NCBI GenBank assembly: GCA_937877685.1
Contig: CALFGU010000103.1
Location: 1 to 46,544, forward strand
Length of the DNA stretch: 46,544 bases
Source: an uncultured Prevotella sp.
GTDB taxonomy: Bacteria > Bacteroidota > Bacteroidia > Bacteroidales > Bacteroidaceae
Direction: 5' to 3'
In this document: piece by piece, positions 1 to 8,562 of the stretch
Numbering within the stretch: the stretch's first letter is position 1
Layout: every line of letters starts with the position of its first letter
Notes under the pieces: model-generated
Told to the model about the DNA's origin: nothing
Seen by the model: only the letters and a program-made list of their open reading frames with translations
The model's database searches: none
Position numbers and translations under genes: made by a program

Positions 1-376
1 ACATACCAGCACCGAGGGGTACATCACCAGCAAAAGCTGTGTTGAAACCTTCAACAGGAACACCGAGAGCCATCATTTCGCGGCACACACCGAAGATGTA
101 GCGTGCCCATGTAGCCTTAGGACCTTGTTCGTCGTCAAGATTGAATTCTACGTAGTCCTTGAGGTCGATAGAGTAGGCGCGTACATTGCGAGTACCATTG
201 GGTTTGATTTCAGCAATCATACCTTGCTCTACTGCACCTGGGAATACAAAACCATTGTTATAGTCAGTGTGTTCACCGATAAGGTTGATACGACCGGGAG
301 AAGCATATACACTACCAGTTTCACCATCGAAGTGCTTGATAAAGCGACTGCGAACGTCATCAATTGTCAATTTCAT
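1..376 (-). CDS. galK: Galactokinase, N-terminal part (cut by window edge)
   Basis: Phosphorylates galactose to galactose-1-phosphate in the Leloir pathway, in the cytoplasm. Reading back from an ATG at 376, about 125 residues are visible. They begin MKLTIDDVRSRF and contain the galactokinase signature GRINLIGEHTDYNNGF near residues 28-43, followed by FVFPGAVEQG. The GHMP-kinase ATP loop starts at the edge (VPLGAGM). The rest of the gene lies outside the window. It is the last visible gene of galM-gluP-galK, 69 bp behind the transporter and on the same strand. Codons are of the highly expressed type (GGT, GAA, AAC). Identification is secure from the signature and the operon. Confidence 0.95.
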   Translation of the reverse strand, partial: MKLTIDDVRSRFIKHFDGETGSVYASPGRINLIGEHTDYNNGFVFPGAVEQGMIAEIKPNGTRNVRAYSIDLKDYVEFNLDDEQGPKATWARYIFGVCREMMALGVPVEGFNTAFAGDVPLGAGM

Positions 377-445
377 GATATTATTATTTTTATAATTTGT
401 TATTATAGAAAGGTGTTGGCAACCATTTGCCAACACCAAAAATTA

Positions 446-1720
446 TTATTCAGAACGCTTTGTTACGCGGCTACCGATGAGTGCGTAGAAGAGGAGGTAT
501 GCAGCACAGAATACTACTACCCAGAAGCTAGTCATGTAGTTAGTCAAGTCTGCTACCCAACCTTGGATACCCATCATTACAGCGCAACCGAATACCATGG
601 TCATAAAGATACCGGATGCGATAGCTGTGTACTTGCCAAGGCCTTCTACCGCCATGTTGAAGATGGCTCCCCACATAACAGAAGTACAGAGACCTACGAG
701 AAGGAATGAGAAGATACCAACGGGGATGGGCTGCCAAATAACTTCAAGTTTACCCCAATCAACACCAGGGAATTCTACCAATACATCAGCAGGTGCATAC
801 ATACCGAAGAGTACCAATGCCAATGTTGCAGTAGAAACTGTAGTAATCATTGCACGTGCGCTCACCTTTCCTCCGATAGATGCGCCAACGAAACGGCCTA
901 CAAGCATCATGGCCCAATATACGGCTACAATCATACCTACTGTGCCGGCTGGGATAGAGTAGGGCGCAGATGTCAACATTTGTTGTACAGCATTAGGCAC
1001 ACCAACTTCGATTCCCATGTAAAGGAAAATAGCCAAAGCACCGAGAGCAAAGTGACGGTGGCCCATTGCACCCTTAATCAAGTCTACACGAACAGGTGCT
1101 TGTTCAGGTTCTTCAATCTTAGTGAAAAGGATAACAACGAATGCTACAACGAAGATCGCAAGTGCAATCATAAGAGCAGGAGTAGCATCAGCAATCTTAG
1201 CCTTAGTTGCGTCTGAGATAAGTGCACCCATGAGGATGTAGCAAGCAACCGCAGCTGAAGAGTTGAATACACCACCAATTTGAATCAATTGGTTACCAGA
1301 GTTGCCGCCACCACCGAGGAGGTTGAGCATGGGGTTAACAACACAGTTGAGGATACACATGCAAAGACCTGCAATGAAAGCACCAATCAAATAAACGGTG
1401 AACACGAGACCGAGGTTCGCTTGTGCGTCCAATTGACCGCTGAACCATTGGATACCGATACCCAAAGCGCCTACAGCCAAACCGATAAGAGCAGTTTTCT
1501 TGTAGCCAAATTTAGCAATAAGCATACCAGCAGGAATACCCATAACCAAATAAGCTACAAAGTTACCATAGTTACCAATTTGAGCGAGTACGTTGGAAAT
1601 TTCGCCTTGGTTCTTGATAATGGTTGCCATTGGTGTACACAAGTTGGTCACGAAGGCAATCATGGCGAAGAGCGCAATCATAACGATAATGGCTCCCCAT
1701 TGTTTTGTTTTCTGACTCAT
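446..1720 (-). CDS. gluP: Glucose/galactose MFS transporter (FucP/GluP family)
   Basis: Inner-membrane sugar:proton symporter of the major facilitator superfamily, 424 residues with about 12 hydrophobic segments. It belongs to the FucP/GluP type, as shown by the N-terminal segment (FVTNLCTPMATIIKNQGEIS), the loop GMLIAKFGYKKTALIGL and the ILNCVVNPMLNLLGGGG segment near residues 123-140. The usual family length is 400-440. It sits between galM and galK, so galactose or glucose uptake is the likely role. In Bacteroides the same three genes form one operon. The start ATG at 1720 lies 44 bp after the galM stop. Substrate preference cannot be read from the sequence. Confidence 0.92.
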   Translation of the reverse strand: MSQKTKQWGAIIVMIALFAMIAFVTNLCTPMATIIKNQGEISNVLAQIGNYGNFVAYLVMGIPAGMLIAKFGYKKTALIGLAVGALGIGIQWFSGQLDAQANLGLVFTVYLIGAFIAGLCMCILNCVVNPMLNLLGGGGNSGNQLIQIGGVFNSSAAVACYILMGALISDATKAKIADATPALMIALAIFVVAFVVILFTKIEEPEQAPVRVDLIKGAMGHRHFALGALAIFLYMGIEVGVPNAVQQMLTSAPYSIPAGTVGMIVAVYWAMMLVGRFVGASIGGKVSARAMITTVSTATLALVLFGMYAPADVLVEFPGVDWGKLEVIWQPIPVGIFSFLLVGLCTSVMWGAIFNMAVEGLGKYTAIASGIFMTMVFGCAVMMGIQGWVADLTNYMTSFWVVVFCAAYLLFYALIGSRVTKRSE

Positions 1721-1764
1721 GTCTTTTTCTTGTTTTTAATTGTTTATGAATGAATTTGTTAAGT

Positions 1765-2850
1765 TTATTCTTCTACACCAAACTTATAAATGGTTTTCTG
1801 GGTGTAAACTTCACCTGGGTTCAACACTACACTAGGGAAGTGTGCACGATTAGGACTATCGGGGAAGTGCTGTGCTTCGAAGCAGAGTCCGCTGCGTTTT
1901 CCAAAAGTAGCACCATGCTGTCCTTTATAACCATCAGCCCAGTTGTCGCTATAGAATTGTACACCTGGCTCTGTCGTATATACTTCCATTGAGCGACCGC
2001 TCACCGGCTCTACAATCTTTGCAGCAAATGACAATTCTCCTGGTTCACGTTTGTTTAGTACGTAGCAGTGGTCATAGCCAGCGCCATTCTTAATCTGTTC
2101 GTGGTCGGCATTGATTCTTTCACCTACAGTGTGAGGTTCTGTGAAATCAAATGGAGTACCCTTAACGCGAAGAATTTCGCCTGTAGGGATGCAGTTTTCG
2201 TCAATTGGAACGTAGAAATCTGCATTGATTTGGCAAATTACGTCTTCTTGCGAAGGAGTTGGGTTTGCAATACCTGTAAGCGAGAAGAAACCATGGCTGG
2301 TCATATTGACGATGGTCTTCTTGTTCGTGGTTCCCTTGTAGTCAATAACAATTTCATTGTCATCAGTCAGTGTATACATCACTGTCATTTTTAGTTCTCC
2401 AGGGAAACCTTCTTCATAATATGCAGATACATAGCGAAGTACGAGGCATTTGTTTGATATTTGCTCTGCGTCCCAAACGCGGGCGTGGAAGCCTGTTGGT
2501 CCACCATGGAGGTGGTTGGGGCCATTATTGATAGCTAAGTTATATTGTTTCCCGTTTAATGTAAATTTACCATGGCAAATACGGTTACCATAGCGTCCTA
2601 CCAATGTGGAAAGGAAAGGTTCAGGAGAGTTTACACAATCATCAATATTATCATGGCCTTGAATAACATTGGCGTATACACCATTCTTGTCAGGGACCAT
2701 GATGGCTACTAATGAACCGCCGTAATTAGTGACGGCTACTTCCATTCCATTTTCATTGGTGAGTACATACAAATCTGTTTCTTTTCCATTGATAACTTTT
2801 TGGAAGTTTTCTCTCTTTAATCCACAAAGAGAAGCTTTATTATTTTCCAT
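1765..2850 (-). CDS. galM: Aldose 1-epimerase (mutarotase)
   Basis: Interconverts alpha and beta anomers of galactose or glucose, feeding galactokinase. From the ATG at 2850 it has 361 residues, close to the family norm of about 350. Visible family motifs are GRYGNRICHGKF, NHLHGGPTGFHARVWD (substrate-binding histidine region), GYDHCYVL, YSDNW and FEAQHFPDSPN, which carries the catalytic glutamate. The frame is open to 2886, but the added 12 residues (MQEDSNLLNHTA) do not fit the family, so the internal ATG is preferred. It is the first gene of the galactose operon. A promoter-like site lies 34 bp upstream of this start. Confidence 0.93.
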   Translation of the reverse strand: MENNKASLCGLKRENFQKVINGKETDLYVLTNENGMEVAVTNYGGSLVAIMVPDKNGVYANVIQGHDNIDDCVNSPEPFLSTLVGRYGNRICHGKFTLNGKQYNLAINNGPNHLHGGPTGFHARVWDAEQISNKCLVLRYVSAYYEEGFPGELKMTVMYTLTDDNEIVIDYKGTTNKKTIVNMTSHGFFSLTGIANPTPSQEDVICQINADFYVPIDENCIPTGEILRVKGTPFDFTEPHTVGERINADHEQIKNGAGYDHCYVLNKREPGELSFAAKIVEPVSGRSMEVYTTEPGVQFYSDNWADGYKGQHGATFGKRSGLCFEAQHFPDSPNRAHFPSVVLNPGEVYTQKTIYKFGVEE

Positions 2851-2883
2851 AGCTGTATGATTTAATAAATTAGAATCTTCTTG

Positions 2884-2915
2884 CAAATTTGCTTAAAAGA
2901 TTTGAATATTCCAAG
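2884..2915 (-). promoter_or_regulatory. Candidate Bacteroidetes-type promoter of galM-gluP-galK
   Basis: On the minus strand CTTG is followed after 20 bp by CAAATTTG, which matches the TAnnTTTG -7 element at five of six fixed positions. The -7 element is also the core of a palindrome, GCAAATTTGC (2883-2892), that a regulator could bind. Position only; no direct evidence of activity. Confidence 0.4.
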
Positions 2916-3004
2916 AAATCTTAATTAAAATCTCGCAAAACCCTTATATATTCATGTATAGAAGAATTTAATGATGATATCTTTATGCTATTAAATAAAA
3001 AATA

Positions 3005-3035
3005 ACGAGGCCCTTTCTTTATGAAAAGACCTCGT
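3005..3035 (-). terminator. Rho-independent terminator after rho
   Basis: Stem ACGAGG / CCTCGT continued by CTTTTC / GAAAGG around a short loop. On the minus strand it is followed by a T-rich run (2992-3004). It lies 21 bp beyond the rho stop codon, so the rho gene itself appears to end at an intrinsic terminator. Confidence 0.85.
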
Positions 3036-3056
3036 CAATGATTTTTTATGGTATAA

Positions 3057-4910
3057 CTATGAATTCATGGACAATAGAAATTCTTCGTTGTTCAATGTTG
3101 ATTCCATGTGTTTCTTTACATCGTTCATGGCTTCAATAGGTGTCATTTCTGAGATATATTTTCTAAGAATCCACATGCGATTGAGCGTGTTGGAATCTTG
3201 TAGCAAATCATCTCTACGTGTACTAGAAGCAACGATATTGACCGCAGGGAATATACGTTTGTTGCTAAGGGAGCGATCCAGTTGTAGTTCCATGTTGCCT
3301 GTTCCTTTAAACTCTTCAAAGATAACTTCGTCCATTTTTGAGCCTGTATCGATAAGAGCTGTGGCAATAATGGTGAGAGAACCGCCTCCTTCAATATTTC
3401 GAGCTGCCCCGAAGAAACGCTTGGGCTTTTGCAGTGCATTTGCGTCTACACCTCCGGATAATACTTTTCCGGAAGCAGGTGATACAGTATTGTATGCACG
3501 AGCCAATCGAGTAATGGAGTCAAGGAAAATAACGACGTCATGGCCGCATTCTACCATACGTTTGGCCTTTTCGAGTACAATGTTGGCAATTTTTACGTGG
3601 CGTGCAGCTGGTTCATCAAAAGTTGAAGCAATGACTTCTGCACGTACGGTTCTAGCCATATCAGTAACTTCTTCAGGTCGCTCATCAATAAGTAGCATCA
3701 TCAAGTAAGTGTCGGGGTGGTTTTCTGCAATAGCGTTTGCTATTTCTTTCATCAACATCGTCTTACCTGTCTTGGGTTGTGCTACAATGAGCGCGCGTTG
3801 TCCTTTTCCTATTGGTGTAAATAAGTCTACGATACGGCGTGAAAGCGAATCGTTCTTTCCTGAACAGAGATTGAACTTTTCTTCAGGGAATAAGGGGGTT
3901 AAGTGCTCAAAAGCCACACGATCCCTTACTTCATAAGGAAGTAGTCCGTTGATTCTGTGTATATTTACTAGAGAGAAAAATTTCTCACCATCTTTGGGTA
4001 CTTTTACATCTCCTTCAACGACGTCGCCTGTTTTGAGGCTATATGACTTTATTTGATTGGGACTTACATAGATATCATCTGGAGAAGTAAGGTAGTTGTA
4101 GTCTGATGAACGTAAAAAGCCAAATCCGTCAGGCATAAGTTCTAATACGCCACGCCCTTCCAGCGTATGTTCAAATACAGGGTGTGATTCATCAATGGCT
4201 GTGCTTCCGGAAGAGCTTGGTCTCTGGTCTGTTTCTTCAGAGATAGCTTCTTCTCGTGGTGTGGTGTTGTGGCTATTGATTGTAATATTAGAAAAGAAAG
4301 TCTCTTCGTTAATGACGGGAATGTCTTCAACGATAATAAAGTCCCTAAGTTCCTCTTCGTTGCTAAGATTTTCGTGTTTGGTCTCTATTTCTTGTAAAAT
4401 TTCTTTAACCTCGTTGAGGTCTGCCATTTCTTCCGTCGAAGTCAGTTCTTTTTCTCTAATTTGGTCAACTATAAAATCAGGTAATTGCTCTTCTTGGGTA
4501 ATATCTGTTTGTTCTTCGATTACCTCAGTAGGAACATTTACATTATCATTTTGTTGCTGATTTACTGATTCTGGTTCTGTATTAGATTCAATTTCTACTT
4601 TCTCGCTTTTTGCAGGACGACCTCTTTTCTTCTTGGCAGGTGCTGTTTCGGGTGCTGTGTCCGCCACGGCATTGGGGCTGTTTTCAGAAATAGAGCAAAT
4701 GTGATCAGCACCTTTCTTTGTTATGCGTGTCCTCCTTTTTGGGGTAGTAGTGGTTTGCTCTGCACTTTTTTCCGCTTGAGCGTCTAAGATATCATAGATT
4801 AGTTCTTCTTTTATTGAACTATTCTTGTGAGGTGTCTGTAGGGTATTGGCGATTTCGCGCAATTCATTTTCATCCTTGTTTACAAGCTGTTCTTTTGTAA
4901 AGAGTGCCAT
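3057..4910 (-). CDS. rho: Transcription termination factor Rho with long disordered insertion
   Basis: Hexameric RNA helicase that ends transcription. It has 617 residues against 419 in E. coli. Domains in order: Rho N-terminal helical domain (about 1-45); a low-complexity, highly charged stretch (about 46-245) with a KKKRGRPAK AT-hook-like patch at 93-101; cold-shock RNA-binding fold (about 250-320); RecA-type ATPase (about 355-590) with Walker A PKTGKTMLM (379-387), Walker B VVIFLDS (459-465) and the Q-loop region SGGVDANALQ (485-494). Long insertions are typical of Bacteroidetes Rho; in B. thetaiotaomicron the disordered region is reported to drive condensate formation and gut fitness. It is monocistronic, with its own promoter and terminator. 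Confidence 0.97.
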   Translation of the reverse strand: MALFTKEQLVNKDENELREIANTLQTPHKNSSIKEELIYDILDAQAEKSAEQTTTTPKRRTRITKKGADHICSISENSPNAVADTAPETAPAKKKRGRPAKSEKVEIESNTEPESVNQQQNDNVNVPTEVIEEQTDITQEEQLPDFIVDQIREKELTSTEEMADLNEVKEILQEIETKHENLSNEEELRDFIIVEDIPVINEETFFSNITINSHNTTPREEAISEETDQRPSSSGSTAIDESHPVFEHTLEGRGVLELMPDGFGFLRSSDYNYLTSPDDIYVSPNQIKSYSLKTGDVVEGDVKVPKDGEKFFSLVNIHRINGLLPYEVRDRVAFEHLTPLFPEEKFNLCSGKNDSLSRRIVDLFTPIGKGQRALIVAQPKTGKTMLMKEIANAIAENHPDTYLMMLLIDERPEEVTDMARTVRAEVIASTFDEPAARHVKIANIVLEKAKRMVECGHDVVIFLDSITRLARAYNTVSPASGKVLSGGVDANALQKPKRFFGAARNIEGGGSLTIIATALIDTGSKMDEVIFEEFKGTGNMELQLDRSLSNKRIFPAVNIVASSTRRDDLLQDSNTLNRMWILRKYISEMTPIEAMNDVKKHMESTLNNEEFLLSMNS

Positions 4911-4942
4911 ATAAATATAATAAGGTGTGTGATTTTGTCAAA

Positions 4943-4964
4943 CCTTAGTTGTCAAAAACTAAGG
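4943..4964. repeat. Perfect inverted repeat at the expected rho transcription start
   Basis: CCTTAGTT and AACTAAGG are separated by 6 bp and directly abut the -7 element of the rho promoter. The expected start point falls inside the repeat. It could be an operator or the very 5' hairpin of the transcript. TTTGACAA is also repeated twice here with a 14-bp step (minus strand). Confidence 0.6.
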
Positions 4965-4995
4965 CAAAGTTATTTGTTTGAAAGGAACAAGCGAA
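4965..4995 (-). promoter_or_regulatory. rho promoter (Bacteroidetes type)
   Basis: On the minus strand TTCG is followed after 19 bp by TAACTTTG, a perfect TAnnTTTG element. The spacing is ideal for the Bacteroidetes primary sigma factor. The predicted start lies near 4958, giving a leader of about 48 nt before the rho ATG at 4910. Confidence 0.6.
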
Positions 4996-5085
4996 AGGCA
5001 TTCTTCCTTTCACAAGGCAAAATTAAGCATTTTATTTTATCTATGAAGAGTAATTGCTCGATTTTTTGTAAATTCGCAGATAATT

Positions 5086-6960
5086 ATGGCAGCAAATACT
5101 CCCTTTTTAGATGTCCAGGACTTAACAAAGCGAATTGGCGATTTGGTCTTGTTTGAAAATATCTCTTTTTCCATAGCTGAAGGACAGCATGTCGGCCTGA
5201 TTGCCAGAAATGGTGCCGGGAAGTCTACTCTCCTTAATATATTGATGGGGAAAGATGATTACGAAAGTGGTCAAATTATTTTTAGGAGAGATTTAAGGAT
5301 TGGCTATTTGGAGCAGTTGCCCGAATTTCCAGCAGAGATGTCTGTTTTGGATGCTTGTTTCTGGAAAGCTGGTGAGTTGTCTGCGTTGATTTCTCGTTAT
5401 GAGCGATGCCTGGAGGAACAGGGTAATCCCGGACTTGCAGAATTGATTGAAGAAATGGAGGCTCGCGAAGCATGGGATTATGAGCAAAAGGCAAAGCAGA
5501 TATTGTCAAAATTGGATATTGTTGACTTTCTACAGCCTATAGGGACTTTGTCGGGTGGTCAGTTGAAACGTGTAGCTCTGGCAAATGCGTTGCTCTCAGA
5601 GCCCGATTTATTGATTCTTGATGAGCCTACCAACCATTTGGATTTAGAAATGATAGAATGGTTGGAAACATTCCTGCAAAGAAGTAACAAAGCTTTGCTG
5701 ATGGTGACGCATGACCGTTATTTCTTAAATAGAGTCTGCTCAAAGATCATAGAAATTGATGATTGTAAAATTTATTCCTATCAAGGTTCTTATGAGTATT
5801 ATCTTGAGAAGCGAGAGGAAAGAATTGCTGTTACTGCAGCTAATATAGCTAAGGCGAACAATCTGTATCGAAAAGAATTAGATTGGATAAGAAGGATGCC
5901 ATGCGCGCGTGGTGGAAAAGCTCGTTATCGTGTAAATTCTTTTTATGATTTGGAAAAAGAAGCTCATCGTAGAATTGAAGAGCGTGCGGCCCGTTTGGAT
6001 ATTAAGAGTAGTTATATTGGCAGTAAAATTTTTGAGGCGGAATATATATCGAAAGCCTATGGAGATAAAGTACTGCTAAAAGACTTTTACTATAATTTTT
6101 CTCGTTATGAGAAAATGGGAATAGTTGGGCGGAATGGTACTGGAAAATCTACGTTTATAAAGATGTTGTTAGGAGAAGTCAAGCCGGATGGTGGCAGATT
6201 CTCTATTGGTGAAACGGTAAGATTTGGGTATTACTCCCAAGAGGGGCTGGAATTTGACCCACAGGCTAAAGTGATTGATGCCGTACGAAAAATAGCAGAA
6301 ACCATTGACTTGGGTGGTGGTAAAAAATTGACAGCCATGCAATTCCTAAACCACTTCTTATTCCCTCCATCTCGTCAGCAGGACTATATCTATAAATTAA
6401 GCGGAGGAGAACGTAGGCGTCTTTATCTTTGTACGGTCTTGATGAAGAATCCGAATTTTCTAGTCCTTGACGAACCTACCAATGATTTGGATATCGCAAC
6501 ACTCCAGGTGTTAGAAGAGTATCTGATGGATTTTAAAGGGTGTGTTATCATTGTGAGCCATGATCGTTATTTCATGGATAAGGTGGTAGATCATTTGTTG
6601 GTTTTTAGGGGTGCCGGTCTCGTTAAGGATTTTCCTGGTAATTATACTCAATATAGAACCTGGGAGGATGAACATTTAGAAGAAGAAAATTCAAATAACT
6701 CTAAAGCTGCAAAGCCGGTTCTTGAACGAGTTTCGGTTCATAAAAGGAAACTTTCTTTTAAAGAGAAGAAGGAGTTGGAAGAACTGGAAATAAAGATTGA
6801 AGAATTGGAGAAAGAAAAAGTGAATATAGAAGAATCTCTTTGCTCCGGAACCTTGTCGGTAGAAGAGCTAACGGAGAAGAGCAAACGATTACCTATTGTG
6901 ATTGAGTTGTTGGATGACGCTTCCATGAGGTGGCTTGAGTTATCAGAAATAGAAGAATAG
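5086..6960 (+). CDS. ABC-F family ATPase (Uup-like)
   Basis: Soluble tandem ATPase of the ABC-F class, which acts on ribosomes; it is not a transporter because no membrane segment is present. It has 624 residues. First cassette: Walker A ARNGAGKST (40-48), signature LSGGQ (155-159), LDEPTNHLD (178-186). Linker with basic WIRRMPCARGGKARYR near 267-282, as in Uup. Second cassette: GRNGTGKST (348-356), LSGGE (438-442), LDEPTNDLD (461-469). A lysine/glutamate-rich coiled coil closes the protein (about 556-620), which favours Uup over EttA. It is followed 16 bp later by rarA and probably co-transcribed. A role in antibiotic resistance cannot be excluded but nothing points to it. Confidence 0.9.
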   Translation: MAANTPFLDVQDLTKRIGDLVLFENISFSIAEGQHVGLIARNGAGKSTLLNILMGKDDYESGQIIFRRDLRIGYLEQLPEFPAEMSVLDACFWKAGELSALISRYERCLEEQGNPGLAELIEEMEAREAWDYEQKAKQILSKLDIVDFLQPIGTLSGGQLKRVALANALLSEPDLLILDEPTNHLDLEMIEWLETFLQRSNKALLMVTHDRYFLNRVCSKIIEIDDCKIYSYQGSYEYYLEKREERIAVTAANIAKANNLYRKELDWIRRMPCARGGKARYRVNSFYDLEKEAHRRIEERAARLDIKSSYIGSKIFEAEYISKAYGDKVLLKDFYYNFSRYEKMGIVGRNGTGKSTFIKMLLGEVKPDGGRFSIGETVRFGYYSQEGLEFDPQAKVIDAVRKIAETIDLGGGKKLTAMQFLNHFLFPPSRQQDYIYKLSGGERRRLYLCTVLMKNPNFLVLDEPTNDLDIATLQVLEEYLMDFKGCVIIVSHDRYFMDKVVDHLLVFRGAGLVKDFPGNYTQYRTWEDEHLEEENSNNSKAAKPVLERVSVHKRKLSFKEKKELEELEIKIEELEKEKVNIEESLCSGTLSVEELTEKSKRLPIVIELLDDASMRWLELSEIEE

Positions 6961-6976
6961 AAATAAAAGTATATGT

Positions 6977-8245
6977 ATGTCAAAACCATTAGCCGAACGA
7001 CTTCGCCCTCGTAGCTTAGATGAGTATATTGGTCAGGAACATTTGATCGGAGAGGGAGCCACTTTGCGAAGAATGATAGATTCCGGAAATTTATCTTCGT
7101 TTATTCTGTGGGGTCCTCCCGGGGTTGGAAAAACGACCTTGGCAAAAATTATTTCTTATAAGTTGAATGCGCCATTCTATACATTAAGTGCTGTTAATAG
7201 TGGTGTAAAAGATGTTCGTGAGGTAATAGAAAAAGCTGATAAATCGCGTTTCTTTGGAAGTGTCAGCCCGATTCTTTTTATCGATGAAATTCATCGTTTC
7301 AGTAAATCTCAGCAAGATTCTTTGCTGGCAGCCGTTGAAACAGGAATTGTGACCTTGATAGGTGCCACTACAGAAAATCCATCGTTTGAGGTGATACGTC
7401 CACTACTTTCTCGTTGTCAGGTATATGTATTGAAAAGTTTGACTGTAGATAATCTGAAGAAATTGATTGATAGAGCTTTAACGGAAGATGTAGAACTATC
7501 CGTTAGGGATATTGAATTAAAAGATTCTTCAGCATTGATTAGGCAGAGTGGGGGTGATGCACGAAAATTGTTGAATATTCTTGATATTATCGTTAAAGCC
7601 ACTCCAGATGATGAAAAATTAGTGATTACTGACGATTTGGTCAATGAACGTTTGCAGGACACTCCCATATCTTATGACAAAGGTGGAGAGATGCACTATG
7701 ATATTATTTCTGCTTTTATAAAAAGTATCCGCGGCAGTAACCCCGATGCGGCTTTATATTGGTTAGCTCGAATGATTGAAGGTGGCGAAAAGCCCGAATT
7801 TATAGCGCGTCGTTTGATTATTTCTGCAGCGGAAGATATAGGTTTGGCAAATCCCAATGCGTTGCTGTTGGCAAATGCTGCATTTGATGCGGTGCATAAG
7901 ATTGGTTGGCCCGAAGGGCGAATCCCATTGGCTGAGGCTACAGTTTATTTGGCCACATCCCCTAAGAGTAATTCTGCTTACAAGGGAATTGGGAAGGCTT
8001 TGGATTTTGTAAGAAAGACTGGTGCACTGTCTGTTCCTCTCCATCTGCGAAATGCACCTACTGAGTTAATGGCTGAATTGGGTTATAGTGATGGATATAA
8101 ATACCCACACGATTATCCTGGTAATTTTGTGAAACAAGAATACCTTCCCAGTGATGTGAAAGGGACAAGATTTTGGACGCCATGTTATAATCCCCAAGAA
8201 AATAAAATGGCAGAAGGAATGAAGAAGTGCTGGTCTGAAGAATAG
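6977..8245 (+). CDS. rarA: Replication-associated recombination protein A (AAA+ ATPase)
   Basis: RarA/MgsA (Mgs1/WRNIP1 family) acts at stalled replication forks with single-strand binding protein. It has 422 residues, normal for the family. Visible are the N-terminal motif PLAERLRPRSLDEYIGQEHL, Walker A GPPGVGKTT (46-54), Walker B ILFIDEIHRF (99-108), the sensor-like GATTENPSFEV near 128-138, and the C-terminal family motif GYKYPHDYPGNFV. It follows the ABC-F gene by 16 bp. A bidirectional terminator lies about 45 bp beyond its stop. Confidence 0.95.
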   Translation: MSKPLAERLRPRSLDEYIGQEHLIGEGATLRRMIDSGNLSSFILWGPPGVGKTTLAKIISYKLNAPFYTLSAVNSGVKDVREVIEKADKSRFFGSVSPILFIDEIHRFSKSQQDSLLAAVETGIVTLIGATTENPSFEVIRPLLSRCQVYVLKSLTVDNLKKLIDRALTEDVELSVRDIELKDSSALIRQSGGDARKLLNILDIIVKATPDDEKLVITDDLVNERLQDTPISYDKGGEMHYDIISAFIKSIRGSNPDAALYWLARMIEGGEKPEFIARRLIISAAEDIGLANPNALLLANAAFDAVHKIGWPEGRIPLAEATVYLATSPKSNSAYKGIGKALDFVRKTGALSVPLHLRNAPTELMAELGYSDGYKYPHDYPGNFVKQEYLPSDVKGTRFWTPCYNPQENKMAEGMKKCWSEE

Positions 8246-8290
8246 TGTTGAAGGAGGTCGTTAGCGAACTCCTTCAATTTTATAGAAAAC

Positions 8291-8319
8291 AAAAAAAAAG
8301 AAGGAATTTCCTTCTTTTT
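8291..8319. terminator. Bidirectional terminator between rarA and tRNA-Thr
   Basis: AAAAAGAAGGAA and TTCCTTCTTTTT form a stem flanked by A-runs and T-runs. It serves rarA on the plus strand and the SRP RNA/tRNA-Thr transcript on the minus strand. Confidence 0.8.
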
Positions 8320-8320
8320 G

Positions 8321-8394
8321 AGCCTCTTGTCGGATTCGAACCAACGACCCCGAGATTACAAATCACGTGCTCTGGCCAACTGAGCTAAAGAGGC
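8321..8394 (-). tRNA. tRNA-Thr (anticodon TGT)
   Basis: A 74-nt cloverleaf. Acceptor GCCTCTT pairs with AAGAGGC; the D-arm contains AGCTCAGTTGG, the anticodon loop reads TTTGTAA with anticodon TGT, and the T-arm contains GGTTCGAATCC. CCA is not encoded. It lies only 4 nt behind the SRP RNA and appears to share its promoter. Confidence 0.95.
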
Positions 8395-8398
8395 GGGT

Positions 8399-8494
8399 GG
8401 GCAAGCTTTCTGCATCGCGCCGCTACAACCAACTACCTTTGCTGCGGTCAAGCCCTGGAGGATTCGAAGGGAGCTGGCCGTACAGCACTTACCC
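8399..8494 (-). ncRNA. ffs: Signal recognition particle RNA (small bacterial type)
   Basis: A 96-nt RNA that partners Ffh in membrane targeting of proteins. The ends pair over 8 bp (GGGTAAGT with GCTTGCCC, with G-T pairs). The apical part has CAGCTCCC and CAGGGCTTGACC, followed by GCAGCAAAGG, which resembles the conserved GCAGCCAAGG of the E. coli 4.5S symmetric-loop region. The whole agrees with the small SRP RNA of Bacteroidetes as I recall it. A strong promoter sits about 18 bp upstream. Boundaries are set by the terminal pairing and may be off by a few bases. Confidence 0.85.
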
Positions 8495-8511
8495 GTTTTG
8501 GTTTTGCGATG

Positions 8512-8542
8512 CAAAGATATGACTATATTTTAAAATGACAAA
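8512..8542 (-). promoter_or_regulatory. Promoter of SRP RNA and tRNA-Thr
   Basis: On the minus strand a perfect TTTG, exactly 19 bp, and a perfect TATCTTTG (TAnnTTTG). This is the best match to the Bacteroidetes consensus in the window, as expected for a stable RNA. Confidence 0.75.
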
Positions 8543-8562
8543 ATTATCAAAGAAAAAAATGA

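Noticed and set aside
2887..2990. Periodic repeat in the galM-rho spacer
   Set aside because: AT-rich, but no unit recurs at 7, 8 or 21 bp on inspection.
5046..5076. Promoter for the ABC-F gene using TAAATTCG
   Set aside because: Only a partial -7 match, no -33 element at the right distance, and the start point would be almost at the ATG.
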